Positions 56,713-64,000 of a stretch of DNA of 64,000 nt are shown here, piece by piece. Positions within the stretch are counted from its first letter, which is position 1. Every line of letters starts with the position of its first letter. A model generated the notes under the pieces. That model saw only the letters and a program-made list of their open reading frames with translations, did not search any database and was not told the origin of the DNA. The stretch is from Rhizosaccharibacter radicis (GTDB taxonomy: Bacteria; Pseudomonadota; Alphaproteobacteria; Acetobacterales; Acetobacteraceae), in assembly GCA_024508355.1 (NCBI GenBank), contig JAMZEJ010000003.1:417624-481623 (forward strand), in the 5' to 3' direction. Made by a program: the position numbers and the translations under genes.

Positions 56713-57995
56713 CCATCGCCGCCGCCGTCATTCCCGATCGCCTGCGTGCCCTGCCGAGGCCGCCGCTTGCGCTGGTGTTTCTGCTGGCCGCCTTGCTGGT
56801 GGTGTCGCGCCGGCCCGGGGTGCTGCTGCATGCCACGTTCTGGGCCGAGGATGGCTGGCGCTGGTATCCGGAAGCCTACACGATGGGCTGGAGCTCGCTG
56901 TTCAAGCCCTGGACCGGCTACCTGCAGACGATCTCGCGTCTGGTGGCGCTGGCCGCGCAGCCGTTTCCCTTGAGTTGGGCGCCGACGCTGTTCGCCGGTG
57001 CGGCGATCCTGGTGCAGGCCGGGGTGGCGACCTTCATGCTGTCGGACCGCCTGGCCGAGCTGTGCCCGCGCTGGACGGTGCGAGCGGCCTTCGCGCTGCT
57101 CTACGTGCTGCTGCCCAACAGCTTCGAGGTCTATGCCAACCTCACCAACGTGCAGTGGCATCTGGCGCTGCTGGCCTTCCTGGTGTGCGTCGGCCGTCCG
57201 CCCGCCGGCGCCGTGGGACGGGGTTTCGATCTGCTGGTGCTGGTGCTGTCCGGGCTCAGCGGGCCTTGCTGCGTGTTCGTCCTGCCGGTGGCGCTGTGGC
57301 GCGCCTTCATGCGGGGCGACCGGGCGGACCTCGTGCGGTTCGCGATCCTGTTGTTGTGCGTGGTGGTGCAGCTCTGGTGCCTGTTCGGCGGCGGGGGCGG
57401 CCGCGCCGCACCCCCGCTCGGCGCCGGTCCCCGCCGCCTGACGCTGATCCTGTCGCTGCAGGTGATCCTGCCGCTGCTGATCGGACGGCATTCCGATCCC
57501 GTCTATACCGAGCTGCCGTGGTGGACGAACGGGGTGATGCCGGCGGCGGTGTTCGCCCTGGCGGCGGCGCTGACCGCGCGGACGCTGGTGGTGGGGCCGG
57601 CCGCCGTGCGGTTCGGCTGCGTGTTCGCGGGCGGCATCATGCTGGCGGCGCTGGTGCGGCCGGCGATCGGGTCGAGCGACCCGGCCTGGTTCGCGATGTC
57701 CCACCCCGACGTGGGCGACCGCTACTACGTCATGCCGATGCTGTGCTGGGGGGCGGTGCTGTTCGCGGCCGCGGCGGACCGCTGGGTCGCGGTGCGCTAT
57801 ACGGCGCGGGCGCTGTTGCTGCTGGCAGCCGTGATGCTGCCCGGGGACTGGCATCTGCCGTCCGGATTCACCTTCGGCGGCCGCACGGATTTCGTGCAGC
57901 GTGCCCGCAGCTTCGCGGACGCGCCGTCCGGCACGGTGATGAGCTTCCCGGTGAACCCCGTCGGCGTCGAGCCGATGGTGCTGCGCAAGCGCTGA
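56709..57995 (+). CDS. polytopic membrane protein, GT-C-like, unknown function
   Basis: The 428-residue protein has about ten membrane helices. After TM1 a loop reads HATFWAEDGWRWYPEAY, and SLFKPWTGYLQTISRLVA follows; this acidic first loop is shared with several putative glycosyltransferases, but I cannot name the family. It is translationally coupled to the DUF2142-like gene. Together with YfhO next door it makes a cluster of envelope-glycan candidates. Confidence 0.65.
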   Translation: MTIAAAVIPDRLRALPRPPLALVFLLAALLVVSRRPGVLLHATFWAEDGWRWYPEAYTMGWSSLFKPWTGYLQTISRLVALAAQPFPLSWAPTLFAGAAILVQAGVATFMLSDRLAELCPRWTVRAAFALLYVLLPNSFEVYANLTNVQWHLALLAFLVCVGRPPAGAVGRGFDLLVLVLSGLSGPCCVFVLPVALWRAFMRGDRADLVRFAILLLCVVVQLWCLFGGGGGRAAPPLGAGPRRLTLILSLQVILPLLIGRHSDPVYTELPWWTNGVMPAAVFALAAALTARTLVVGPAAVRFGCVFAGGIMLAALVRPAIGSSDPAWFAMSHPDVGDRYYVMPMLCWGAVLFAAAADRWVAVRYTARALLLLAAVMLPGDWHLPSGFTFGGRTDFVQRARSFADAPSGTVMSFPVNPVGVEPMVLRKR

Positions 57996-58012
57996 GCGGC
58001 GCCGCCGCTCAG
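57992..58012. terminator. palindrome carrying both stop codons of convergent genes
   Basis: CTGAGCGGC-GCC-GCCGCTCAG is a perfect 9-bp inverted repeat. The TGA of the plus-strand membrane protein (57993-57995) and the TGA of purN on the minus strand (58009-58011) lie symmetrically in its arms. No T-run follows either way, so it is a weak bidirectional terminator at best. Confidence 0.5.
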
Positions 58013-58662
58013 AAGCAGCGCAGCGCCGCCGCGCCGTCGCTGCCGGCCTGTTCCGCGTCCGGCCGCAGATGGCGCGCCAGCACGGCAGGATAAAGCCGAT
58101 GCTCCTGCGCCAGGACGCGCGCGCCCAGCGTCGCGGCATCGTCGCCCGCCAGCACCGGCACCGCCGCCTGGCCCAGGATCGGGCCCTCGTCCACGCCTTC
58201 CGTCACCAGATGCACTGTGCAGCCATGGATCCGCACGCCGGCTGCCAGCGCCCGTTCATGGGTGTGCAACCCCGGGAAGCTCGGCAGCAGGCTCGGGTGG
58301 ATGTTGAGCATCCGTCCGCTCCAGGCGCCGACCAGGAAGGGCGTCAGCCGGCGCATGTAGCCGGCGAGGCACACGGCCTGCGCCCCGGCCTCTCGCAGCA
58401 GCGCGTCGATCTCCCGTTCGTGCGCCTCGCGGTCGCGTCCGAAGGGCCGGTGATCGAGGCTGGCGGTGCGCAGCCCGGCCGAGGCGGCTGTTGCGAGTCC
58501 CGCCGCCGCGGGCTCGTTGCTCAGCACCAGGGCGATGCGGGCCGGAAAGCTTTCCTCCCGGCAGGCCTCGATCAGCGCGGTCATGTTGGAACCGCGGCCG
58601 CTGATCAGCACCGCGACCGGGATGCGCCCGTCCACCGGACCGTTCTCAGCCGGCAGGGGCAT
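58009..58662 (-). CDS. purN: phosphoribosylglycinamide formyltransferase
   Basis: The 217-residue enzyme has [18 protein letters not shown] at the start, the catalytic Asn and His in [18 protein letters not shown], and the Asp in [13 protein letters not shown]. It transfers a formyl group from 10-formyl-THF to GAR in purine synthesis. Its ATG lies inside the end of purM (17-nt overlap), so translation is coupled and the order purM-purN forms one unit. Confidence 0.95.
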   Translation of the reverse strand: MPLPAENGPVDGRIPVAVLISGRGSNMTALIEACREESFPARIALVLSNEPAAAGLATAASAGLRTASLDHRPFGRDREAHEREIDALLREAGAQAVCLAGYMRRLTPFLVGAWSGRMLNIHPSLLPSFPGLHTHERALAAGVRIHGCTVHLVTEGVDEGPILGQAAVPVLAGDDAATLGARVLAQEHRLYPAVLARHLRPDAEQAGSDGAAALRCF

Positions 58663-59746
58663 CGAAGGCGCTGCGCGGCGCGAGGCGCAGGGACGGCTCC
58701 GCATCGGGGGTGGTTGCCGCCTCGATGCGGCCGATCAGGAAGGCTTCCTCGCCCATCTCGCTGAGCAGGGCGGTGGCGCTGCTGAGGTTGCTCACCACGA
58801 CGGCCATGCCGACGCCGCAGTTGAACACGCGCAGCATCTCGTCCGCGTCGACGGTGCCGGCCTCCCGGAGCCAGTCGAACACCGGCGGCACCGGCCAGCT
58901 TCCCTGGTCGAGCGACGCCACGGTGCCGCGCGGCAGCACGCGGGGAAGATTGCCCGGCAGGCCGCCGCCGGTGATGTGAGCGGCCGCCTTCACCAGCCCG
59001 GCCCGGTGCAGGGCCAGCAGCTGACGCACATAGAGGCGCGTCGGCGTCATCAGCGCCTCGCCCAGCGTCAGGCCGGGCGCGTAGGGGCAGGGATCGTTCC
59101 AGCCGAGGCCCGCGCGCTGCACGATGGCGCGCACCAGCGAGAAGCCGTTGGAATGCACGCCCGAGGACGACAGGCCGATGATGGCGTCGCCCGGCTGCAC
59201 GTTGCGGGGCAGCAGGTCGCCCCGCTCGGCGGCGCCGACGGAGAAGCCGGCGAGGTCGTAATGGCCGGCGGCGTACATACCCGGCATCTCGGCGGTCTCG
59301 CCCCCCACCAGGGCGCAGCCGGACAGGCGGCAGCCTTCGGCGATCCCCGACACCACCTTAGCGGCGTCGGGCACCGCGAGCCTGCCGGTGGCGAAATAGT
59401 CCAGAAAGAACAGCGGCTCGGCGCCCTGCACCACCAGGTCGTTGACGCACATCGCCACCAGGTCGATGCCCACCGTTTCGTGCTGCCCGGTCTCGATCGC
59501 CAGCATCAGCTTGGTGCCGACGCCGTCGGTGGAGGACACCAGCACCGGATCGCGGAAGCCCGCCGCCTTTAGGTCGAACAGGGCGCCGAATCCGCCGAGT
59601 CCGCCCATGGTGCCGGGGCGGTCGGTCTTCTTCGCCGCGGGCTTGATCGCGTCGACCAGCGCGTCGCCGGCGGCGATGTCCACCCCGGCCTGTGCATAAG
59701 TGGCACCGGACTCGGGTCGGCCGGAGGAAGGAAGCGGGGAACTCAT
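58646..59746 (-). CDS. purM: phosphoribosylformylglycinamidine cyclo-ligase
   Basis: The 366-residue enzyme has the typical [13 protein letters not shown] start, [15 protein letters not shown] (ATP/Mg site), [27 protein letters not shown] and [16 protein letters not shown]. It closes the imidazole ring to give AIR in purine synthesis. The length fits. It overlaps purN at its 3' end and is divergent from the Hda-like gene, a common alphaproteobacterial arrangement. Confidence 0.96.
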   Translation of the reverse strand: MSSPLPSSGRPESGATYAQAGVDIAAGDALVDAIKPAAKKTDRPGTMGGLGGFGALFDLKAAGFRDPVLVSSTDGVGTKLMLAIETGQHETVGIDLVAMCVNDLVVQGAEPLFFLDYFATGRLAVPDAAKVVSGIAEGCRLSGCALVGGETAEMPGMYAAGHYDLAGFSVGAAERGDLLPRNVQPGDAIIGLSSSGVHSNGFSLVRAIVQRAGLGWNDPCPYAPGLTLGEALMTPTRLYVRQLLALHRAGLVKAAAHITGGGLPGNLPRVLPRGTVASLDQGSWPVPPVFDWLREAGTVDADEMLRVFNCGVGMAVVVSNLSSATALLSEMGEEAFLIGRIEAATTPDAEPSLRLAPRSAFDAPAG

Positions 59747-59879
59747 CCGGCGGGCCTCGCGCGGCTGTGGAAACGGGGGATCGATCGGCTCGCGGCACGT
59801 CGCGGCTGATGAAGGCCGGTGCCGGTTCGGGCTAGGGCTTGCGCGACCATTTACGGCAGGCGGGGCGGCGCGCAAAGCG

Positions 59880-60782
59880 GTGCGGAACGGATGCGGGGAG
59901 CGGTGGAGCGCGTTTCGGGCTCCCGCCGGGGCCGGGCGGCCCGGGCAGGGGACGGAGGACGGGCCGCTCGCGGCGCCGGCCGCCGCGTCGGCGGCGGCGC
60001 CGGGCGGCGGGCCGGGGCGGCAGCTGGCGTTGCCGTTTCCACACCAGCCGAGGTTCGAGCGCGGCAACTTCGTGGCGGCGCCGTCCAATCGCGAAGCGCT
60101 GGCCTGGCTCGGGATGCCCGCCGCCGGCTGGCCCGAGCGACGGCTGGCGCTGTGGGGCGAGGCGGGGATCGGCAAGACCCATCTGCTCCATGTCTGGGCG
60201 GCCGAGCATGGCGCGGTGCTGCTGCCGGGCACGGCGCTGCGCCGGCCGGAGGACGGGGTGGCGTTCGAGGGCGCGACGGCGGTCGCGGTGGACGACGCGG
60301 ACGAGGCGCCGGACGAGCATGCGCTGCTGCACCTGCTGAACCGCGCCAGGCTGGGCCGGACCGCGCTGCTGCTGAGCGGGCGCGCGCCGCCCTCGCGGTG
60401 GGCGGCGCGCTTGCCGGATCTGGCGAGCCGCTTGCGGGCGGTGTCCGCCGTGCGGCTGCATCCGCCGGAAGACGCGCTGCTGCGGACCCTGCTGGCGCGG
60501 CTGCTGGCCGAACGCCAGCTTCCGGTGCCGCCACGGGCTCTGGGCTGGATGCTGCACCGGCTGCCGCGCACGACGGACGCGGTGCGGGATGCCGCCCGCC
60601 GGCTGGACGAGCTGGCCCTGGCCGGGGGCACCGGCGTGACGCGGCGGGTGTTGCTGGAAGCGCTGGAAGCCGTGACGCTGGCCGGCGGCGGGGAGAAGGA
60701 CCTGCCGCCCGATCTTCCGGAGATGCCGGAGGAAGGTGCTCAGGTCGTTCAGCCGCCATTGCCCGCCCTGCTACGGAACTGA
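59880..60782 (+). CDS. hda: DnaA regulatory inactivator Hda-like AAA+ protein
   Basis: The protein (300 residues from GTG 59880) has RQLALPF, the beta-clamp-binding motif of Hda, followed by [20 protein letters not shown], Walker [12 protein letters not shown] and a degenerate Walker [10 protein letters not shown]. The sensor II and lid regions are recognisable, and the DnaA DNA-binding domain is absent. Hda with the sliding clamp promotes DnaA-ATP hydrolysis and limits re-initiation. The start is uncertain: no ATG lies between the purM start and the motif. Confidence 0.82.
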   Translation: MRNGCGERWSAFRAPAGAGRPGQGTEDGPLAAPAAASAAAPGGGPGRQLALPFPHQPRFERGNFVAAPSNREALAWLGMPAAGWPERRLALWGEAGIGKTHLLHVWAAEHGAVLLPGTALRRPEDGVAFEGATAVAVDDADEAPDEHALLHLLNRARLGRTALLLSGRAPPSRWAARLPDLASRLRAVSAVRLHPPEDALLRTLLARLLAERQLPVPPRALGWMLHRLPRTTDAVRDAARRLDELALAGGTGVTRRVLLEALEAVTLAGGGEKDLPPDLPEMPEEGAQVVQPPLPALLRN

Positions 60783-61063
60783 GAGCGGCGAGGCCGTCGT
60801 GCCGCCGTGCTGTCGGTGCGATGTGGCCTCGAGGGCGTGTCGCGTCGGGACGGGCAGGTCGCCGCTCGAAGCATCGCGACGTCGTCGTTGCCCGACGGCC
60901 TGCCGATGATCGGCTTCCGGGAGATGACCGCGGTGCCGCCGGAAACCGGCATGGCTCTGACGCGGCGACCGGGGATGGTGGATCGAGCGCGGATGATCGC
61001 CGGCCGCGCGCACGGGCTGGGCGCCGTCACCGGAATGCCCGGAAACGATGCCCGACCTTTCCG

Positions 61064-62449
61064 TCAACTGGGTGGGCGGCGCGGATCGCCGTGATCGTGC
61101 CCATGGGGGGCTTCGCGAGGCGGACCTTCGTGCGGCGGCGCGCCCGGCCGGGGTTGTGCGCCCGCATGGGGCGGTGGCTCCGACCGGAACTGCGGCCGGG
61201 GTCCTTCGGGGCCGAACCGCTCGGGTCGAGGCTCGCCCGGCGGCGGATGACCGCCGGTCATCGGATACGGGGCAGCACGCTCGGGCCTTGCGGCGTCCAT
61301 CCCGCGGCCCGGCGGTCCCTCCTCCCGGCCGTGGGGCGGGGGATTGGCGCGCTCGGGCTCGCCGATAGCGTGGATCGGGCCGCCGACCGGGTGATGTCCG
61401 GCCTGGAACTGGTTCGCCCGGTCGTCGTGCGGCGCGGGTTGGATCGGGGCGCCATGGTCGCGATCGCCGGGTCCCGGCATCCCTCCCGGGTGCGCGTCGC
61501 CGTGCGGGCCGGGATGCTGTGCCGCATCCGGCACCGCCGGGGGGCCCGGACGCCGTTCGGTGCCCCCCGGCGCGCCGGGACCTCCGGGGCCGCCGGGGGC
61601 CCGGGATGGGTCCGCGCGCCCGTCGCCCGGGCGAGGACCAGGCCCGGGCTCGGGGCGGAAATCGGGGCGAGGGCCGGGCGGCCGGGCCTCGGGCAGGTGT
61701 TCCGCCTGATCATGCACCGACCTCAGCAGCACAGGCATGGACGGACGACCGTTATTGACCGCGTCGAACGCGGCGGGGGTCATGGCCGCGGCCCGAACGT
61801 GGCGCAGCTGGCCTTCGGTCGGCACCACCCGCGGCTCCCGCAGCAGGGCGAGCTGGGCCTCGTCGGGGCGCAGGGCGATGCCGTTTGGACCGCCATTGAA
61901 GCTGATCCTGGGCCCGCGCTGGTCGATCGCCACCGGGTGCTCGTAGATCTGGGTGATGTGGGTGTCGGTGATGTTGGTGACCGAGCGGTTGTAGAAGAAC
62001 TGGTTGTTGGTCCAGCGGCCGCCGTCATAGCCGCGGCCGTCATAGCCGTTGCCGTAGGGAATCCCGCCATAGAAGCCGACGCGCGGCCCCCAATAGCCTT
62101 GCGAGAAGCGATACACGCCGGCGGCGAAGACCCAGAAACCCGGTGTCCACAACAGCCCGGGGCGCGGGGGAGCCACCCAGGCGCCGGGCACGTAATAGTA
62201 ATCGACGTTGTTCCAGTACCAGTAGCCGGGGGTCCACAGATAGCCGGGAGCGGGCAGGGGCGGCTGTTCCTCTTCCGGCAGCGGGGGCGGCGGTTCGGGC
62301 GCCACCACCACCGGCACGCCGGGCTCGGCGGCGGGCACGCCCGCGACCGCCGGCGGACAGCCGCAGCTCTGCGCGTAGGCGAGCGGCGAGGCGAGGGTGC
62401 CGCCACCGGCCAGCAGGAACAGGGACAGGAAGGTGAGGCGATTGGTCAT
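61064..62449 (-). CDS. exported YXWGXW-repeat-type protein with a Pro/Gly/His-rich tail
   Basis: The 461-residue protein has a signal peptide (MTNRLTFLSLFLLAGGGTLASPLAYA) and then repeated aromatic turns: GYLWTPGYWYWNN, YYVPGAWVAPP, LLWTPGFWVF, GYWGPRVGFYGG. These match the YXWGXW repeat family of unknown function, probably beta-rich and periplasmic. After about residue 235 the tail is Pro/Gly/Arg/His-rich low complexity. No metal or enzyme motif is clear. Confidence 0.75.
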   Translation of the reverse strand: MTNRLTFLSLFLLAGGGTLASPLAYAQSCGCPPAVAGVPAAEPGVPVVVAPEPPPPLPEEEQPPLPAPGYLWTPGYWYWNNVDYYYVPGAWVAPPRPGLLWTPGFWVFAAGVYRFSQGYWGPRVGFYGGIPYGNGYDGRGYDGGRWTNNQFFYNRSVTNITDTHITQIYEHPVAIDQRGPRISFNGGPNGIALRPDEAQLALLREPRVVPTEGQLRHVRAAAMTPAAFDAVNNGRPSMPVLLRSVHDQAEHLPEARPPGPRPDFRPEPGPGPRPGDGRADPSRAPGGPGGPGAPGGTERRPGPPAVPDAAQHPGPHGDAHPGGMPGPGDRDHGAPIQPAPHDDRANQFQAGHHPVGGPIHAIGEPERANPPPHGREEGPPGRGMDAARPERAAPYPMTGGHPPPGEPRPERFGPEGPRPQFRSEPPPHAGAQPRPGAPPHEGPPREAPHGHDHGDPRRPPS

Positions 62450-62768
62450 CGGACGCTTCTCGAACGTGGCGGCGCGAGCTTCTGCGCCGATGCTTCCTCT
62501 GAATCATGACGCGGGCGGGGCCGTTTTGTAACAGCGCTGAAGCAATCGCCGCCTGACGGGAGCGAGGCGCCTTCCCCGGGTCGCGAACGACTGGCCGCCC
62601 TGTCGGCGCCGCTGGCCTGCGCCCGCGAACCCGCCGCACCGCGACTGCGTGGTCTTGACCCCGCCTTTATGCCCGGCACGGGCGTTGGCCATCGCTTCTT
62701 TAGGCCGCTCGGACGGACCATGCCGTTGCCCGCCGCTTTCGCGGGCATCGTCCGGACGGAGCGCCTTC
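62450..62768. other. 319-bp divergent intergenic region
   Basis: This region lies between the YXWGXW-type gene (minus) and the methyltransferase-like gene (plus). No gene or clear structure was seen; it should hold both promoters. Confidence 0.35.
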
Positions 62769-63542
62769 ATGCCGACCACGCCACGATCCATCGCTCCGGC
62801 GGCGAGCCCGCTCCCGGTTGTTCCGTTCGCATGGCCGCCGGCCGCCCCGATCGCCGGCACCGGTCATCGCGACCTGTCGCCCTTCGCAGCGGCGCAGGTC
62901 TGGCAGCTGCTCGACGAGGCGCTGGTGGGAATCGCCCTCGGGGGGCGGCGGGACATCACCATCCTGCAACTGGGTTGCGGGGAGGGCGGGTGGCTGCGCC
63001 GGCTGGCGATGCGCGCGGACGCGCTCGGCTTCAACCGCATCCGCGTGCGCGGCGTCGAACCCTGCAACGCGCTGATCGGCCGGGCAGCCGCGATGGCGGC
63101 GGAGGCCACCCGTTCCCTCCCCGTCGGACGGCTGTGCCTGTCGGTGGAACATGGCGAGCCGGAAACGCGCCTGCGCGATCCGGATGCGAGCATCGACCTC
63201 GTGTTGTGCTTCGAGATGTCCGGCGCTCCCGCCAGGGTCGCCCGCCTCGCCGGGGAACTGGCGCGGGTCACGGCGAACCGGCTGTGCGTGGTGATGCCAG
63301 GCCGGGAGGCGGCGCCCACGGCCGCCAGCGGCACGGTCGCCGCCATCCTGCGGGAGCGCCTGGACCGCGTCCGTGTCCGGGGGCTGGATCTGTTCCACGA
63401 ACGGTTCGGCATCGCGTCCGGGGACGGTGATCCCGTGTTCCTGTCGAGGCTGGACGAGCTGGAACGGTTCCATGCCGAGGACCCCGCCTTCATCGACCAC
63501 GCGGCGCACATCCTGCTGACGGCCGAACGGCGCCGCCACTGA
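62769..63542 (+). CDS. SAM-dependent methyltransferase-like protein
   Basis: The 257-residue protein has a motif I-like ITILQLGCGEGGWLRRLAM (about residues 61-79), a following acidic strand end VRGVEP, and DASIDLVLCFEMSGAP as a possible motif IV, the pattern of class I methyltransferases. The first 40 residues are Pro/Ala-rich. The substrate is unknown, and whether SAM is really bound is not certain. The ATG at 62769 is chosen because composition changes there. Confidence 0.6.
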   Translation: MPTTPRSIAPAASPLPVVPFAWPPAAPIAGTGHRDLSPFAAAQVWQLLDEALVGIALGGRRDITILQLGCGEGGWLRRLAMRADALGFNRIRVRGVEPCNALIGRAAAMAAEATRSLPVGRLCLSVEHGEPETRLRDPDASIDLVLCFEMSGAPARVARLAGELARVTANRLCVVMPGREAAPTAASGTVAAILRERLDRVRVRGLDLFHERFGIASGDGDPVFLSRLDELERFHAEDPAFIDHAAHILLTAERRRH

Positions 63543-63634
63543 GCCTCCCGGCGCGGCCACGCGCGCCCCACGCCGCGCCGTTGGGCTGGCGGATGCCGGC
63601 CATTCCTTTTTCTCGTGACAACCGACAGAGCTCC

Positions 63635-64000
63635 ATGACCCGAACGTTTTTGCTGCCCGTCGCCACCGGCTGCACGGTGCTGGCCGCGTTTTCGCTTCCT
63701 TCCCCCTCCCGTGCGCAGTCTGTTGGTTCGCGGCCTGTTGTGGTGGCGCAGTCCGGGTCCGGCTCTGGTGCCCTGCCTGGGGCTTCGGTTCCCGCCGGCG
63801 GTGGTGGTGCCGGTGGTTCTGGGTCCGGGCCGGGAGTGGGGCCGTCCGCAGGACCGTCCGCGGGGGCGGCTGGCAGCAACGCGCCGGCGGCGGCGGCACC
63901 GTCGGCCGCGCCCGCGGCACCCGCCGCCGGCGGCTGGTGGAGCAAGGTCGCCTATGGGCTGCAGATCGAGGGCGGCGTCACCGGCAACTTCGACCGCCCC
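63635..64000 (+). CDS. outer-membrane beta-barrel protein, N-terminal part (partial)
   Basis: The gene runs off the right edge; 122 codons are visible. A signal peptide (MTRTFLLPVATGCTVLAAFS... to SRAQ) is followed by a Gly/Ser/Ala/Pro-rich linker of about 70 residues, then WWSKVAYGLQIEGGVTGNFDRP. This last segment resembles the first strands of the BBP2-type outer-membrane barrel proteins. The linker is unusually long for that family. Confidence 0.65.
   Translation, partial: MTRTFLLPVATGCTVLAAFSLPSPSRAQSVGSRPVVVAQSGSGSGALPGASVPAGGGGAGGSGSGPGVGPSAGPSAGAAGSNAPAAAAPSAAPAAPAAGGWWSKVAYGLQIEGGVTGNFDRP

Overview
The window is very GC-rich (about 70% by eye, with strong G/C third positions) and gene-dense. 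It looks like the chromosome of an alphaproteobacterium, most likely a member of the Acetobacteraceae. The basis is a class I lysyl-tRNA synthetase, the run CarD / membrane protein / FdxA / S4 protein / SUV3-like helicase, purN-purM next to an Hda-type DnaA paralogue with a QLALPF clamp motif, and a DUF6481-like coiled-coil protein. The genus cannot be named from sequence alone. No rRNA, tRNA, integrase, transposase or CRISPR array was seen.

Layout. 1-9.6 kb: end of a DeoR-type regulator, an MFS exporter, a cold-shock protein, a TerB-like protein, a DinG/XPD-type helicase, class I LysRS, and an MprF-like membrane protein whose lysyl-transferase domain is cut short. 9.6-13.8 kb: a packed minus-strand cluster (SGNH esterase, ThpR, a PCuAC-like exported protein, sirtuin, uracil-DNA glycosylase, nucleoside deoxyribosyltransferase) ending in a frameshifted small gene. 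14.3-18.8 kb: YbbA/YbbP-type ABC system and a BI-1 protein. 18.9-25.6 kb: CarD, FdxA, S4 and helicase block. 26-28.7 kb: M17 aminopeptidase, MarR regulator, small exported protein. 28.7-33.7 kb: polyprenyl-phosphate sugar-phosphate transferase, CapD/PglF-type dehydratase and DegT aminotransferase, a surface-glycan module. 34-43.5 kb: DMT transporter, dienelactone hydrolase, a repeat-bearing Ala/Gly/Pro-rich protein, DUF6481-like protein, two SDR proteins (one with a 177-bp in-frame tandem duplication) and an S46 peptidase. 47.1-64 kb: ABC-F ATPase, Ndk, MFS, three large polytopic membrane proteins, PurN/PurM, Hda, a YXWGXW-type protein, a methyltransferase-like protein and the start of an outer-membrane barrel protein.

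The striking region is about 43.5-47.3 kb, an abrupt AT-rich island. It holds two overlapping reverse-transcriptase genes, each with an intact YVDD motif (411 and 656 aa). I read them as the drt3a/drt3b pair of a type 3 defense-associated reverse transcriptase (DRT3) anti-phage system. Directly downstream is a gene-free stretch with hairpin potential and an ACACAC run, my candidate for the system's non-coding RNA. The island has no mobility gene, and its right edge lies inside the 3' end of the ABC-F gene, so it may have arrived by homologous replacement.

Other points worth a second look: the truncated MprF directly behind LysRS, a DUF6481-like gene whose best start is ATC behind a well-placed Shine-Dalgarno, the partial Rossmann-fold duplication in an SDR protein, and a palindrome carrying the stop codons of two convergent genes.
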